Source: JANNVK01 sp031430435 (lineage in GTDB: Bacteria > Acidobacteriota > Blastocatellia > Pyrinomonadales > Pyrinomonadaceae). Taken from it: 64,000 bases of DNA. Of the stretch, positions 16,253-25,900 are shown piece by piece. The notes beneath the pieces are model-generated. The model was given only the letters and a program-made list of their open reading frames with translations. It did no database searches and was not told the DNA's origin. How positions within the stretch are numbered: position 1 is the first letter of the stretch; every line of letters begins with the position of its first letter. The DNA is taken from NCBI GenBank assembly GCA_031430435.1, contig JANPBM010000049.1, positions 19,981 through 83,980 on the forward strand, in the 5' to 3' direction. The position numbers and the translations under genes were made by a program.

Positions 16253-17770
16253 ATGAAAAAATTTGAAGCATCATTTCTACACGCTCTCTGGGCAATCGAA
16301 CCGGATTGGCTTAAACGTGCTTATTCGGTTATTCGGCAAAATCCGAGTTTAAATACAAAGTACGAACAAGATGAAGAGCCGATGTCGGCAGCCGTTGCGG
16401 GTGAGCGTCCGCAAGGAACTCGGTACACCGTTATCCCTGAAAACAGCAAAATCGCCGTCATCGAAATTTGGGGTGCGATATTCCCAAGGGCAAATATGAT
16501 GACCTATTATTCGGGCGGAACTTCGTGCGAGTTATTGACTAACGATATTAAATCGGCATTGGCAGACGTTCGTATCGAGTCAATTTTATTTTTGATTCAT
16601 TCGCCCGGCGGCGAAGCCACAGGCATTTCGGAATTGGCGGACTTAATTTATAAATCCCGAAGCAAAAAACGTATGACGGCATATATTTACGGTTACGGTT
16701 GCTCTGCGGCGTATTGGATTGCATCAGCTTGCGGCAACGTGGTTGTCAACAAAACCGCCACAGTCGGAAGCGTCGGCGTGTATTCTTGCTACACAGACGA
16801 TACGGAACAGCTAAAACTTCGCGGCTTGAAAGAAATCGAATTCAGAAACGAGCAATCGCCAAATAAAAACTTATCGCCGACAACCGACGAAGGCAGTAAC
16901 TTAATTCAAACGCGAATTAACGATTTAGGTGCAGTTTTTTATTCCGATATTGCCCGCAATCGCGGAATAAAAGTTGAATTCGCCATAAAAAACTTTGGCG
17001 GCGGTGACAGCTTCATCGGAGCAAAAGCAGTCAAACAAGGCTTGGCTGATCGCGTGGGAAACTTTGATTACGCTTTCGGTATTTTGAACGGCGAAAATCT
17101 TTTGCCTGACGATGCAGAAGATTTTGACGACGGGAATAACGACGACAACGAAGCGAAAAATACATCTGAAACAATCCAAAATCAAAATAATGTAAATTCT
17201 TTTCAGAATCAAAAAAACGAGAAATTCTCGGAAGAAAAAAACAACGGAGATTTTATGGCAAAAGAAGACGAAAAAACGGAAGCATTACCGGCAAAAACCG
17301 AAACGACGGAAGCAACCGCGACCGAAACGGCAAAAGTTGAAACCGTAACAAAAGACGCACCTGTAAGTCCCGAAGCGTTCAAAGCGATGGAAGCTCAACT
17401 TAACGAAATGAAATCGGCAAATAAACTTCGTGATTTGAAGGATAAATTCAGCGTCAAAGCCGAAAAGTTTGAAGGTGACAAAACCGCTAAAACTAACTTT
17501 TTGGTGTCTCTTGCCGAGAAATTCGGAGAAGATTCCGAACAGGTTGCGTCGTATATTACCGACCAAAACGCAATGGCGGAGCAGGTGCGGAAAGGCGGAT
17601 TGTTCGGCGAACTCGGATCATCGGCTAAGTCTGAAAACGGCGGAGCTACAGAACAGTTGAACATTCTCGCAAAAAATATTGCGGAAAAACGAAATTTAAC
17701 GATTGAAAACGCATATACAATCGCTTGTGATGAAAATCCTGAGCTTTACGCGGCATTACGTCAACAATAA
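16253..17770 (+). CDS. Head maturation protease (S49/ClpP-like) with C-terminal scaffold domain
   Basis: 505 residues. Residues about 60-290 are an S49 (SppA-like) serine protease: IAVIEIWGAIF, LIHSPGGEATG (oxyanion region) and GYGCSAAYWIAS with the nucleophile Ser about 150. Residues about 300-505 are a charged, helical scaffold-like domain (AKEDEKTEALPAKTETTEAT, MEAQLNEMKSANKLRDLKDKF). This is the lambda C-type arrangement: protease and scaffold in one gene. An internal, in-frame start with its own Shine-Dalgarno at 17255 could make the scaffold alone. Confidence 0.85.
   Translation: MKKFEASFLHALWAIEPDWLKRAYSVIRQNPSLNTKYEQDEEPMSAAVAGERPQGTRYTVIPENSKIAVIEIWGAIFPRANMMTYYSGGTSCELLTNDIKSALADVRIESILFLIHSPGGEATGISELADLIYKSRSKKRMTAYIYGYGCSAAYWIASACGNVVVNKTATVGSVGVYSCYTDDTEQLKLRGLKEIEFRNEQSPNKNLSPTTDEGSNLIQTRINDLGAVFYSDIARNRGIKVEFAIKNFGGGDSFIGAKAVKQGLADRVGNFDYAFGILNGENLLPDDAEDFDDGNNDDNEAKNTSETIQNQNNVNSFQNQKNEKFSEEKNNGDFMAKEDEKTEALPAKTETTEATATETAKVETVTKDAPVSPEAFKAMEAQLNEMKSANKLRDLKDKFSVKAEKFEGDKTAKTNFLVSLAEKFGEDSEQVASYITDQNAMAEQVRKGGLFGELGSSAKSENGGATEQLNILAKNIAEKRNLTIENAYTIACDENPELYAALRQQ
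17255..17770 (+). CDS. Nested in-frame scaffold protein (internal start in protease gene)
   Basis: ATG 17255 is in frame with the protease gene and has CGGAGA 5 bp upstream. It would give a 171-residue protein starting MAKEDEKTEALPAK that contains only the charged helical scaffold region. The same nested design is known in lambda (C and Nu3). Expression of the short form is inferred from the site, not shown. Confidence 0.55.
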   Translation: MAKEDEKTEALPAKTETTEATATETAKVETVTKDAPVSPEAFKAMEAQLNEMKSANKLRDLKDKFSVKAEKFEGDKTAKTNFLVSLAEKFGEDSEQVASYITDQNAMAEQVRKGGLFGELGSSAKSENGGATEQLNILAKNIAEKRNLTIENAYTIACDENPELYAALRQQ

Positions 17771-17793
17771 TTTAGAAAAACAGGAGAAAAAAG

Positions 17794-18144
17794 ATGGCAA
17801 CAAGTCAAACACAATTTTCACTCGGCGACCGTTTAGCGGCAGCAAATATGACCGGAAAGCAATTTTATGCCGTAAAGACAGCAACGGGCGGTAAATTTGC
17901 AGTTGCCGGGAGCGGCGAGGCAACTCTTGGTATTTTGCAGGACGATCCGTTGATAAATAAAGTCGGATGTATTATGGTTCACGGCGTTTCAAAAGCCGTA
18001 ATCGGAGCGGCTGTGGCTGAAGGAGCCGGTCTTGAATCCAACGCAAGCGGTAAACTTATTACCAAAACGACAGGCGTTGAAGTCGCCATAGCATTAGAAG
18101 CAGGTTCTGCGGCAGATACAATCATTTCGGTTTTATTAAAATAG
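17794..18144 (+). CDS. Head decoration/cement protein (DUF2190-like)
   Basis: 116 residues with AGGAGAAAAAAG before the ATG. The sequence has the DUF2190 capsid-cement pattern: FYAVKTATGGKFAVAG, GEATLGILQDDP, GCIMVHGVSKAVIGAAV, SGKLITKTTGVEVAIALEAGSAADTIISVLL. Small all-beta proteins of this kind trimerise on the capsid surface and stabilise it. Located between protease/scaffold and capsid, as in lambda (gpD). Confidence 0.8.
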   Translation: MATSQTQFSLGDRLAAANMTGKQFYAVKTATGGKFAVAGSGEATLGILQDDPLINKVGCIMVHGVSKAVIGAAVAEGAGLESNASGKLITKTTGVEVAIALEAGSAADTIISVLLK

Positions 18145-18182
18145 CCGCAAAAATCATTTAAAGAAAATCAGGAGAATTCACA

Positions 18183-19154
18183 ATGCAACCAACCGTAAAT
18201 AAAGTGCATATAGACGCACCATTAACGAATATGAGCGTCGCTTATATTCAAAACGCAATGGCATTTATTGCTTTAAATGTATTTCCGATTATCAATGTAA
18301 CGAAAGCATCGGATAAATATTATGTTTTTCCAAAGGATGCTTGGTATCGGGACGAAGCAAAACCGCGTGCGGTTGGCACTAAAGCAGCACGAAGCGGTTA
18401 TGAGCTTTCACAGGATAATTACTCCTGCACTGAATACGCTTTTGCTCACCCGGTTTATGATCGAGTCCGTCAGAACTCCGATTCAATTCTAAACTTAGAC
18501 CGTAATGCGGTGGGTTTGGTAACTCAGAAGGGGTTAATCAGGCTTGAGCGATTGTTTGTTGATACATTTTTTAAGACGGGAGTTTGGGGAACTGACATTG
18601 CAGGAAATGCTTCGCCGGGTGCAGGTCAAACCCATTTTTGGGACGATGATGCAGCCGGAACGCCGGTTAAAGATTGTGACGACGGGAAAGCCGCTGTTTT
18701 AAAAACAACAGGTTTTGAGCCAAACACAATGATTCTTGGACTTGAAGCGTTCAACGGTTTGAAAGAGTCGGCAATTATGACCGATAAAATCAAATATACG
18801 CAACGCGGTGTAGTAACAGCGGACATTATGGCTCAGGTCTTCGGAGTTGAAAGATTATTTGTTGCTAAATCTATCGTCAACACTGCAAAAGAAGGTGAAA
18901 CGGCTTCGATGGCTTTCAACTTCGGGAAAAGTGCTTGGATTGGGTACGTTAATCCAACACCGGCACCGGAAATGCCAAGTGCCGGTTATACTTTTGCGGA
19001 TGTAAACGTTTCTGAAGGCTTAGGCAAAGCGGTCGGCGTTCGTCAATACCGCGAGGAAGCTGAAAGAGCAGATATTTACGAAATGGAATTGTCTGTTGAT
19101 ATGAAAAAAGTTGGAGCGGATTTAGGTTATTTTTGGAACGGCATCGTTCAATAA
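18183..19154 (+). CDS. Major capsid protein
   Basis: 323 residues, strong AGGAGAATTC before the ATG. It follows the decoration gene and precedes the connectors. YVFPKDAWYRDEAKPRAVGTK and YEMELSVDMKKVGADLGYFW, and a central MILGLEAFNGLKES, fit HK97-fold capsid proteins of lambda gpE-like type, which also need a separate decoration protein. Identification is by size, composition and position. Confidence 0.75.
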   Translation: MQPTVNKVHIDAPLTNMSVAYIQNAMAFIALNVFPIINVTKASDKYYVFPKDAWYRDEAKPRAVGTKAARSGYELSQDNYSCTEYAFAHPVYDRVRQNSDSILNLDRNAVGLVTQKGLIRLERLFVDTFFKTGVWGTDIAGNASPGAGQTHFWDDDAAGTPVKDCDDGKAAVLKTTGFEPNTMILGLEAFNGLKESAIMTDKIKYTQRGVVTADIMAQVFGVERLFVAKSIVNTAKEGETASMAFNFGKSAWIGYVNPTPAPEMPSAGYTFADVNVSEGLGKAVGVRQYREEAERADIYEMELSVDMKKVGADLGYFWNGIVQ

Positions 19155-19159
19155 GCGTT

Positions 19160-19483
19160 ATGAAAACTCATAGAGTTAAAAGATTGTTTGCTTCAGTCAT
19201 CACGATAAAAGTCGGGATGACTGTTGATGCAAGTAATTGGAATAACTGCGTTTTTCTCGAAAGAAACGGCTATCTCGAAAAAATTGAAACCGGTAATGCG
19301 AACGAAATTAAAGTTGATTCTGAAGTTGAAATAATTGAACAGGCTGAACAAACAGAAATCTTAGCGGAGTCAAGTTCTGCATCTGAAATTGAACCGGTTG
19401 AACAAGTTTTGGATAAAGTTGAAAAACCCAAACCATTTAACCGAACGCCAAAAAAACGTTCCACGAGAGCAAAGGCTACCTAA
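19160..19483 (+). CDS. Small head-tail region protein
   Basis: 107 residues from ATG 19160. The N-terminal half is a small beta domain (VKRLFASVITIKVGMTVDASNWNN); the middle is acidic and the C-terminus basic (FNRTPKKRSTRAKA). Phages commonly place a small neck-region protein at this position. No family recognised. Confidence 0.5.
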   Translation: MKTHRVKRLFASVITIKVGMTVDASNWNNCVFLERNGYLEKIETGNANEIKVDSEVEIIEQAEQTEILAESSSASEIEPVEQVLDKVEKPKPFNRTPKKRSTRAKAT

Positions 19484-19491
19484 ATTTTAAA

Positions 19492-19869
19492 ATGGCTTTT
19501 TCATACGATGCGGCACAAATAGCAAATTCCAAAAAACACCAACTGCGGTTTTTGGTTCAAGATACAGACAAAGATTGTCATTTTTTGGAAGATGAAGAAA
19601 TTGAGTTTACTGCCGAGATTGAGCCGAATTTATACAGAGCCGCATCAACGCTTTGTTCGGTTATCGCCAACAGATTGAATTTGGAAACGGATTATAACAT
19701 CGGCGGTTTGAGTTTCAGCGGCAAGGAAAAAGCAGATATGCTACTGAAATTGATTGAAAATTACACGCGAAAAGCCGAGCAAAACACGGTTATATCAGCT
19801 GATATTTTTACGCTGAATCAATCGGAAGCGGCATTTTCAACGAAATTGCATTTCACGGAAGATAAATGA
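19492..19869 (+). CDS. Head-tail connector protein
   Basis: 125 residues, mainly helical (YRAASTLCSVIANRL, KEKADMLLKLIENYTRKAEQ). The pattern of FLVQDTD followed by DEEIEFTAE fits the neck connector proteins of siphoviruses (HK97 gp6-like adaptor). Stop overlaps the next start (ATGA). Confidence 0.6.
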   Translation: MAFSYDAAQIANSKKHQLRFLVQDTDKDCHFLEDEEIEFTAEIEPNLYRAASTLCSVIANRLNLETDYNIGGLSFSGKEKADMLLKLIENYTRKAEQNTVISADIFTLNQSEAAFSTKLHFTEDK

Positions 19870-20273
19870 GTTTAGTTTGCGGAGTCAGTAAAATAAACCA
19901 ACGGTTAACCAAAGTTTTCGCAAAAACTGCGGTTGATCTAGTTTCAATTTTAAGGTCAAACACGTTTTCGGACGGCAAAGGCGGAACTGTTAAAGAAGAA
20001 GATTCGGCAACGAACTCAACACCGATTCCGTGTACGATTCAGAAAAAAGACCGCAACGGCGAGAAAGACTCGCAATCGGGAACGTGGATCAGCAAATCAA
20101 AATATGTGATTACTTTTCCCGTTATTTTTGACAATGAAACGCTGCAATTATTGCCGTCGGACAGGCTAAGAATTGAAGCCCGCGAAACTTTTCCGGCAAC
20201 GGTTTATAAGATCGTTGCAATGCGAAATATTCTCGGCGTTTATTACGAAGTAGATTGCAGTCTTGAAAATTAA
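19866..20273 (+). CDS. Head closure (head-tail stopper) protein
   Basis: 135 residues, beta-rich. TFSDGKGGTVKEEDS, PIPCTIQKKDR, DRLRIEARETFPATVYKIVAMRNIL are typical of phage head closure proteins, which bind the adaptor and stop DNA leakage. Position between connector and tail completion genes agrees. Confidence 0.65.
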   Translation: MSLVCGVSKINQRLTKVFAKTAVDLVSILRSNTFSDGKGGTVKEEDSATNSTPIPCTIQKKDRNGEKDSQSGTWISKSKYVITFPVIFDNETLQLLPSDRLRIEARETFPATVYKIVAMRNILGVYYEVDCSLEN

Positions 20274-20708
20274 ATGAGCAAATTTTCCGAAAATGTCCGC
20301 AAGTATATTTATCAAACGCTGTCTGCGGACAGTGATAATTTGATATTACTCGTAACAGATATTTGCCATTTAGCGGCTCCGCCGAAAGTTAAACCGCCGC
20401 TGATAATTTTTAACCGTATTCCGGGAGCGATCGGTTACGCCGCCGCAAATAATTTAGTTTTTGAAAAAGATCTGTGGCTGATTAAAACAGCAGTTTCAGA
20501 TGATGATTCAAAAACCGATTCGCCTGACACGCTGGCTGAAAAGATTTTGAGTCGAGTTGACGAGCTTTTGAACGGCACAAGTTTTTCGGCGGCGAATTCA
20601 GAAATTTTACTGATTCGGCGAAAGTCTGAGATGCCCGCATACGTCGAGAATTTAACCGACGGTGACGTGAGACATTTCGGAGCATTTTACGAGGTAACAA
20701 GTGGGTAA
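20274..20708 (+). CDS. Tail completion protein (DUF3168-like)
   Basis: 144 residues. Central PLIIFNRIPGAIGYAAANN and LIKTAVSDDDSKTDSPDTLAEKILSRVDELL match the general pattern of tail terminator proteins, which cap the tail tube. The ATG follows the preceding TAA directly, and the end overlaps the next gene by 8 bp. Confidence 0.65.
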   Translation: MSKFSENVRKYIYQTLSADSDNLILLVTDICHLAAPPKVKPPLIIFNRIPGAIGYAAANNLVFEKDLWLIKTAVSDDDSKTDSPDTLAEKILSRVDELLNGTSFSAANSEILLIRRKSEMPAYVENLTDGDVRHFGAFYEVTSG

Positions 20709-20892
20709 AAAAGTTATAGAAAAAATACCGTATTCGGTCGTTAAAGAATTTAAGCTGAACGACGGCACAAAGTTTGAAGTAAAACAAACCGTTGCCGAAG
20801 CCGATTTCAGTCAAGAATATTGGACGGTTTTGGTTGAAATGGAAGCGGTGCAAAAGGTTGAAGAGGTAAAAGCAGATGGCGAAAACAGCTAA
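20701..20892 (+). CDS. Small hypothetical tail-region protein
   Basis: 63 residues, GTG start inside the preceding gene's end. Acidic/basic mix with beta character (IEKIPYSVVKEFKLNDGTKFEVKQT). The 3' end overlaps the first tail-tube-like gene by 17 bp. Unrecognised; the tight overlaps support it being translated. Confidence 0.5.
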   Translation: MGKKVIEKIPYSVVKEFKLNDGTKFEVKQTVAEADFSQEYWTVLVEMEAVQKVEEVKADGENS

Positions 20893-21604
20893 AAATATAC
20901 TTGTTATTGTCGGAGGTTATAACCTTTCGTGCTATCTGCGTGACGTGAAAATCTCGCACGACGTTGAGATGAAGGACAATACGGCTTTATGCACGACAGG
21001 TGCTAAAACGTTCCTTCCCGGTTTGCGAGACGTAAAACTTTCTGCTGAAGGCTTTTGGGATGCAGACGATTTTCCCGATACTGGTCAGAATATTGACGAA
21101 TTATTTACCGCTGCACTTGGCGACAGCGTGCCAACATATTGGATGGTCGGCAAAGAAGAATTTGCAGTCGGCGGTCCGGTTGACATTCTTGAAAACGTTG
21201 AAAGTAAATATGAGGTCAGCGAAAAAGTCGGCGATCTAATTATGGCAACAGTTGACGGAGTTGCTAACGCTTCTGAGTCGGTTTATTCTCAACTTCGGGG
21301 TCAATGGTTAATAAACTCCTCAATTAACGAGGCTACCGACCTGGTTTTTGATTTAGGTTCTGCATCACTTAAAGGTATTGTAACTCAGACTGCAATTACA
21401 AATAATGATGATAATTGCCAAGTTGCTTTCGCTCATTCGACATTACCGAGCGGTCCTTGGATAGTTCTAGGTGACAGTGAAGTATCGGCAAACACATCAG
21501 AACGGCAGGTTTTTACCGGTATGGTCGCAAGGTATCTGCAAATAGCGGTAAAACCGTTGGCGAATTTTAATACAGTTGTATCGGCAGTGGCAAAAATAAG
21601 TTAA
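20876..21604 (+). CDS. Tail tube-like protein 1, with extra C-terminal domain
   Basis: 242 residues. The first about 150 residues (GGYNLSCYLRDVKISHDVEMKDNTALCTTGAKTFL, LSAEGFWDADDF) match the phage tail-tube type (HK97 gp6/lambda V-like beta sandwich). The last about 90 residues (DLVFDLGSASLKGIVTQTAI, HSTLPSGPWIVLGDS) form a separate beta domain, likely surface exposed. A second, shorter tube-like gene follows. Confidence 0.6.
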   Translation: MAKTAKNILVIVGGYNLSCYLRDVKISHDVEMKDNTALCTTGAKTFLPGLRDVKLSAEGFWDADDFPDTGQNIDELFTAALGDSVPTYWMVGKEEFAVGGPVDILENVESKYEVSEKVGDLIMATVDGVANASESVYSQLRGQWLINSSINEATDLVFDLGSASLKGIVTQTAITNNDDNCQVAFAHSTLPSGPWIVLGDSEVSANTSERQVFTGMVARYLQIAVKPLANFNTVVSAVAKIS

Positions 21605-21619
21605 GGAGAAATAAGTAAT

Positions 21620-22039
21620 ATGGCAGGCAAAGTAGCAAAACTTTTAGATTTCAGACTCGGATCAAACGGAACTCCGACAACCTTAGTTGATGTTTCAAAT
21701 AAAGTTTCGGACATCAAGACCAATCGCGGAGCAGATACGCCCGAAGTTACGGCGTTTAACGGCAGCGGAGCAAAGGATTATGCCGCAGGGTTGACTGAAG
21801 GTTCTTTGTCGGTCGAATTTTTCTATGATGCAACGCTTGATACGCATTTGAACGGAGTACTCGGTTATGATACACCGATTAATTTCCAACTCGGTGGACT
21901 CGGACCGGCAACGGGCAATCCGAAGAAAACCGGGACTTGTATTTTAAAAAAACTTGATGATCCGCGAAAGGTCGGCGATGTGATGAAATTATCGGCTGAA
22001 TTCCAAGTTTCGGGACCGATTACAAGCGGTACTTACTAA
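21620..22039 (+). CDS. Tail tube-like protein 2
   Basis: 139 residues with AGGAGA upstream. It shares the tube pattern with the preceding gene (LDFRLGSNGTPTTLVDVSNKVSDIKTNRG, DTPEVTAFNGSGAKDYAAG, LSVEFFYDA), with no extra domain. Two tandem tube-like genes suggest duplication, with one forming the tube and the other a minor or decorating subunit. Which one is the major protein cannot be told from sequence. Confidence 0.6.
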   Translation: MAGKVAKLLDFRLGSNGTPTTLVDVSNKVSDIKTNRGADTPEVTAFNGSGAKDYAAGLTEGSLSVEFFYDATLDTHLNGVLGYDTPINFQLGGLGPATGNPKKTGTCILKKLDDPRKVGDVMKLSAEFQVSGPITSGTY

Positions 22040-22078
22040 AGTTGGCGGATAGGTTTAAGCGGATTAAATCAAAATAAT

Positions 22079-22384
22079 ATGATTGAAATTAACGAAATAG
22101 TCGAAAAAATTACATCGCTCGAATTTGATTACGAAGGGCAAAAAATTGAATGCAAACTGGCAATAAATGCAGTTTCGGGCAAGTTCTTAAAAAGCATCGA
22201 AGACGATGACAACATTGACGCTTTATGCAAATCCGCCGCACAAGTTTTACGCAGTATTAATCTTTCCAAAGGCGGAAAACAGATCGAACCGAACGCAGAC
22301 TCATTGAGCGATTTGCCGTTTCCGTTTGTTGTTCGGCTTAATCAGGAAATTGCCGATATACTCGCGGAAGAGAAAAAAAAATAA
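22079..22384 (+). CDS. Tail assembly chaperone, short form (G-like)
   Basis: 101 residues, acidic and helical, ending LAEEKKK just before a stop. It lies immediately upstream of the gene before the tape measure, the classic position of gpG. The last four codons are part of a 9-A run that allows a -1 frameshift into a 75-residue extension (see the long form). Confidence 0.7.
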   Translation: MIEINEIVEKITSLEFDYEGQKIECKLAINAVSGKFLKSIEDDDNIDALCKSAAQVLRSINLSKGGKQIEPNADSLSDLPFPFVVRLNQEIADILAEEKKK

Positions 22385-22605
22385 TCAAATCTAACGCCCA
22401 ATATTTAGCAACAGGCGGAGAGGTTGGAACGATGTCGCCCTTTTATTACCGGCTCAAAGCAGAGACATATCTCGGCGTTGAGCCTTTATCGTTATTAACT
22501 CACGAGTTTGGAGAAGAACTAATGGGGCAAGCGTGGATGGCGATGGAGATTGAAAATCTAGCTGAAGTAATGGCGTATGAAATCGCACAACAGCGAAACC
22601 GATAA
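22079..22605 (+). CDS. Tail assembly chaperone, -1 frameshift product (GT-like)
   Basis: At 22373-22381 there are nine A. Slipping back one base avoids the TAA at 22382-22384 and reads on for about 75 residues (IIKSNAQYLATGGEVGTM, SPFYYRLKAETYLGV, LLTHEFGEELMGQAWMAME, AEVMAYEIAQQRNR) to the TAA at 22603-22605. This yields about 175 residues. Long-tailed phages almost always make such a G/GT pair by programmed frameshift before the tape measure. The extension has no long ATG-started reading frame of its own, but an ATG at 22432 with a GGAGAGG upstream is an alternative start for it. Confidence 0.68.
22373..22381 (+). other. Slippery A9 site for -1 frameshifting
   Basis: Nine consecutive A end the short chaperone frame (codons AAA AAA AAA then TAA). 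A7 and longer runs match the X-XXY-YYZ rule with A in all positions and are strong -1 slippage sites. No stable downstream hairpin was identified by eye. Confidence 0.6.
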
Positions 22606-22916
22606 TGGCACAATTTACCGACAATTTTAATGCTGTCAAAGCAAAAATAAGAAAAGTTTGTGATTCGGCGGTCAGCGAAACGGCATCAAATATTGCAGAA
22701 ACTGCCGCAATTCTCGCTCCGAAAGAAACCGGTTATTTAGCAAGCCATATTGAAACGCAAAAAACCGGCTTTGCCGAAGAAGTTGTCGGTACTAATACGC
22801 CGTATGCGAGTTATCAGGAATTCGGGACAATTTACCAATCGGGAACTCCATTTTTATTGCCCGCATTTTTGCGACATAAGGACGATTTACCAAGCAAAAT
22901 TAGCGAAAAAGTTTAA
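22605..22916 (+). CDS. HK97 gp10-like head-tail protein
   Basis: 103 residues. ILAPKETGYLASHIETQKTGF and TPYASYQEFGTIYQSGTPFLLPAF are the characteristic segments of HK97 gp10-family neck proteins (ending with the FGT...PFL.PA motif). Here it lies after the chaperone, whereas it usually precedes the tube gene, so gene order is rearranged. ATG overlaps the long-form chaperone stop. Confidence 0.75.
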   Translation: MAQFTDNFNAVKAKIRKVCDSAVSETASNIAETAAILAPKETGYLASHIETQKTGFAEEVVGTNTPYASYQEFGTIYQSGTPFLLPAFLRHKDDLPSKISEKV

Positions 22917-22921
22917 ATTAT

Positions 22922-25900
22922 ATGATTGAGGTTTTTGATTTATTCGGCACATTAGGATTAAATACAGACGATTTCGACCGCGATTTGTCGAAATCCCGCT
23001 TGTCCGTCAAAGCCTTCAAAAAAGAACTCGAAAAACTTGAAGCTCAAGAACTCAATTTCAATAAAGCCAAAAAGGACTTATCAAATTTAAACAGCGAACT
23101 TAAAAAATTCAAAGCCTTCGATTTAACCAAAGAAGTAAAATTCACAGGTCTCGGAAACGCCAAAACCGATGTTGCGGGATTAAACGCAGAACTCAAAAAA
23201 ACAACAACGGTCGCAAGCGGATTTAAGAATCTGGGTAAAGATTTCAGCCTTGACCAAATTACAAGATCCTCTCACGAACTTTCAAAAACTTTTGCGGAAT
23301 CGCAACGAGCAGGAAATTCTTATCAGGAAACTCTCCGTAGGTTTACGCCCGAAGTGAACCGGCTTGCTTCTGCCGTAAAACGCGGTTCAGCCGATCAAGC
23401 GGATTATAACCGTCGGATTTCGCAGCTCTCGCCGGATATGCAAAAAGCAATCGGCGAAACACGCAGATTTGGGAAGGAAATTAACGAACTCGGTGCGAAA
23501 ACAAAGTCTGCATCGGGCGGCGGCGGTTGGCTTAAAACCGCAATTGTCGGCGGAGCGGCGGGCGGAGCGGGCGGAGCGGTCATTTCAACGGTTGCCAGCC
23601 AGCTTAAAAGTTTAGCTGAAGACGGCGTTAAGGCGTACGGTTCACTCGACAAACTCACTCGTTTCACGGCAACGCTCGACAAAAACTTTCAGACTCCGGA
23701 AGGCTTAAAACAGTTTCGTAATGATATTGCCAAACTTTCAACTCAAATTCCGCACGATGCCGATAAGATTGCTCAAGCGAGTTTTACGGTCAAATCGGCG
23801 TATCAAAACTTAAGCGAGCCTGAACTGATTTCTTATCTTCGTGAGTTCGGGCAAGCCGCGTCCGCGTCAAATACTGACATCGCAACTCACACTCAAAATG
23901 TAGTTGCACTTGCCAAACAATACGGCATCACGGCGGCACAACTTCCGCAATTCAATGCTTTGATTGCGTCCGGTTTCGGTCAAGCTCTCGCTGCTGACGC
24001 ACAAGTAGCCGCCGGCTTTAATCAGGTTTTAAATTCTGCAAAATCAACCAAACAAGAGTTAAATTCTTTGGTTGCGGCAATGTCTGTCCTTCAAGGTGCG
24101 TCAAACGATGCCGAAGGGAACACAACTTTACTCAAAAATGCTCTTGAAAAACTTTCAGACCCGAAATATATCGAAGGTTTCAAACAGATCGGCATCAGTG
24201 TTTTTGATTCAAGCGGAAATTTCAAACAAATCGGAGAAGTTATCAATGAAGTTTCAGACGCGATGAACGGTCTGAGCGATCAGGATATTGCCAAAAAATT
24301 TGACTTTTTGAAAGATCAGCAAGCCCGTCAAGGGTTTCTGACACTTGCTCGAAACGCAAAAGCATTCAACGAAGAAATTACCCGCGGCGGTGATGCAGCG
24401 GCATTCAACGCTAAAACAAATACAATGTTGAACGCTGACGAAAACCGTTGGAAACTCTTTTGGAATACAATTGAAAACGGACAGCGTGCGTTCGGCGGAC
24501 GGGTCAGTTTTGCGTTTTCGACGACATTTTCACAGCAAACCGGAACCGGCACGATTCGTGCCCTATTTGTCAATATGGGTGCCGAAATTATGAACGGCTT
24601 CACTTATTTATCTGAATCCGTTGCCCGCGGCGGGGTTGGTTTAGCTCACAGTTTTTTAATTACGGTTGCGGAAGCGTTCGGCGGAAACTCATCGGGTTGG
24701 ATGAGTGCGGCAAAAGCACAGCAAGATAAAGACATCGGCGATTGGTTTTCCGGGTTTTATACAAATATTGAAGAAAACCGCTCTAAATATCTCGGCGATA
24801 TAAAAGAATCGCAAATTAAGTATTTTAAAGATATTTTGGCTAGTCCGATTGCGTCCGAGCAGGTAAAAACAGAAGCTAAAAATTCGCTTGCCGCACTTTC
24901 GCAAACCATCGCGGAAGGCGGGAATTCGCTCAAAGATTCGCTTTCGTCTTTGGCGAATAATTCTAATCTTTCGCAAGGCTTGCGAGATAAATTAAAAGAA
25001 GAGTTGAAAGGCATCGGCGATGGAGCAAAGGAAGGAATCGTCGCATCAAAACAAAAAATTGCCGAAGGCGGAGCGGATTTAAAAGTAACTTTAAATAACC
25101 TTTTGTCGGACGCTCGACTTTCAACAGGTTTAAAAGAACAAATTCGGAAAGAAATTGCCGGTATCGGTGACGGTGCAAAAGAAGGTGCTGCTCAAGCAGC
25201 ACCTGAGGTGAAATCCGCTTCAACCTCAATCGCCGATGTATTTAAAGATAATTTATTTGTTCAAATCGCAAACAGTCGCGGCGGGTTTTTATCGGCTCAG
25301 TCTAACCTGTTTTCGCCAAACACTAGTGCGGCAAACACGACAGGTCAAACGGTCGCCACGGCATTCGGAAATTCAACGGTTCAAGGCGTAAACAGTCAAA
25401 AACCGAACATTCAATCGGCACAGCAAAACGCGGTAACGAACAATATCAATGCCCAAAGTTTGGGGCAAACGATTGGTAGTGATTGGGGAGCAGGTGTGTT
25501 TCTCGGTGTCAGCAGTTGGGCTGCACGAATCGCGGCGAAAACGGCATCAATAGTCAGCTCAATGATTAAATCTGCTCAAGAAGCTCAGGATTCGCACTCG
25601 CCGTCGCGTCGTGCCGCTCGTGAGATCGGTATGCCGTTCGTGCAAGGAATTGTTGAAGGAATAAAAGCCGGAGCAGGGTTATTGGACAGCACTGCAGACG
25701 GTTTAATCGGCGGATTATTCAACGGCAAAGACAAAACAACCGTCAAAGGAAAAGGAAGAGGAAGCTCAAAAAGAAAAAGTTCGGGCGGCGGAAATAACGA
25801 TAAAACTTTGGAAGCAACGATTGACCGTCTCGGCGATTTAAACAGTTGGATTGATTTGGAGTTGGAAAAATCAAACAACGCGGTCGAGCGTTTTTACGCG

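Noticed and set aside
22432..22605. Separate small gene starting at ATG 22432 instead of a frameshift
   Set aside because: A GGAGAGG precedes it and it cannot be excluded, but the A9 site, the open -1 frame and the standard G/GT position fit frameshifting better.
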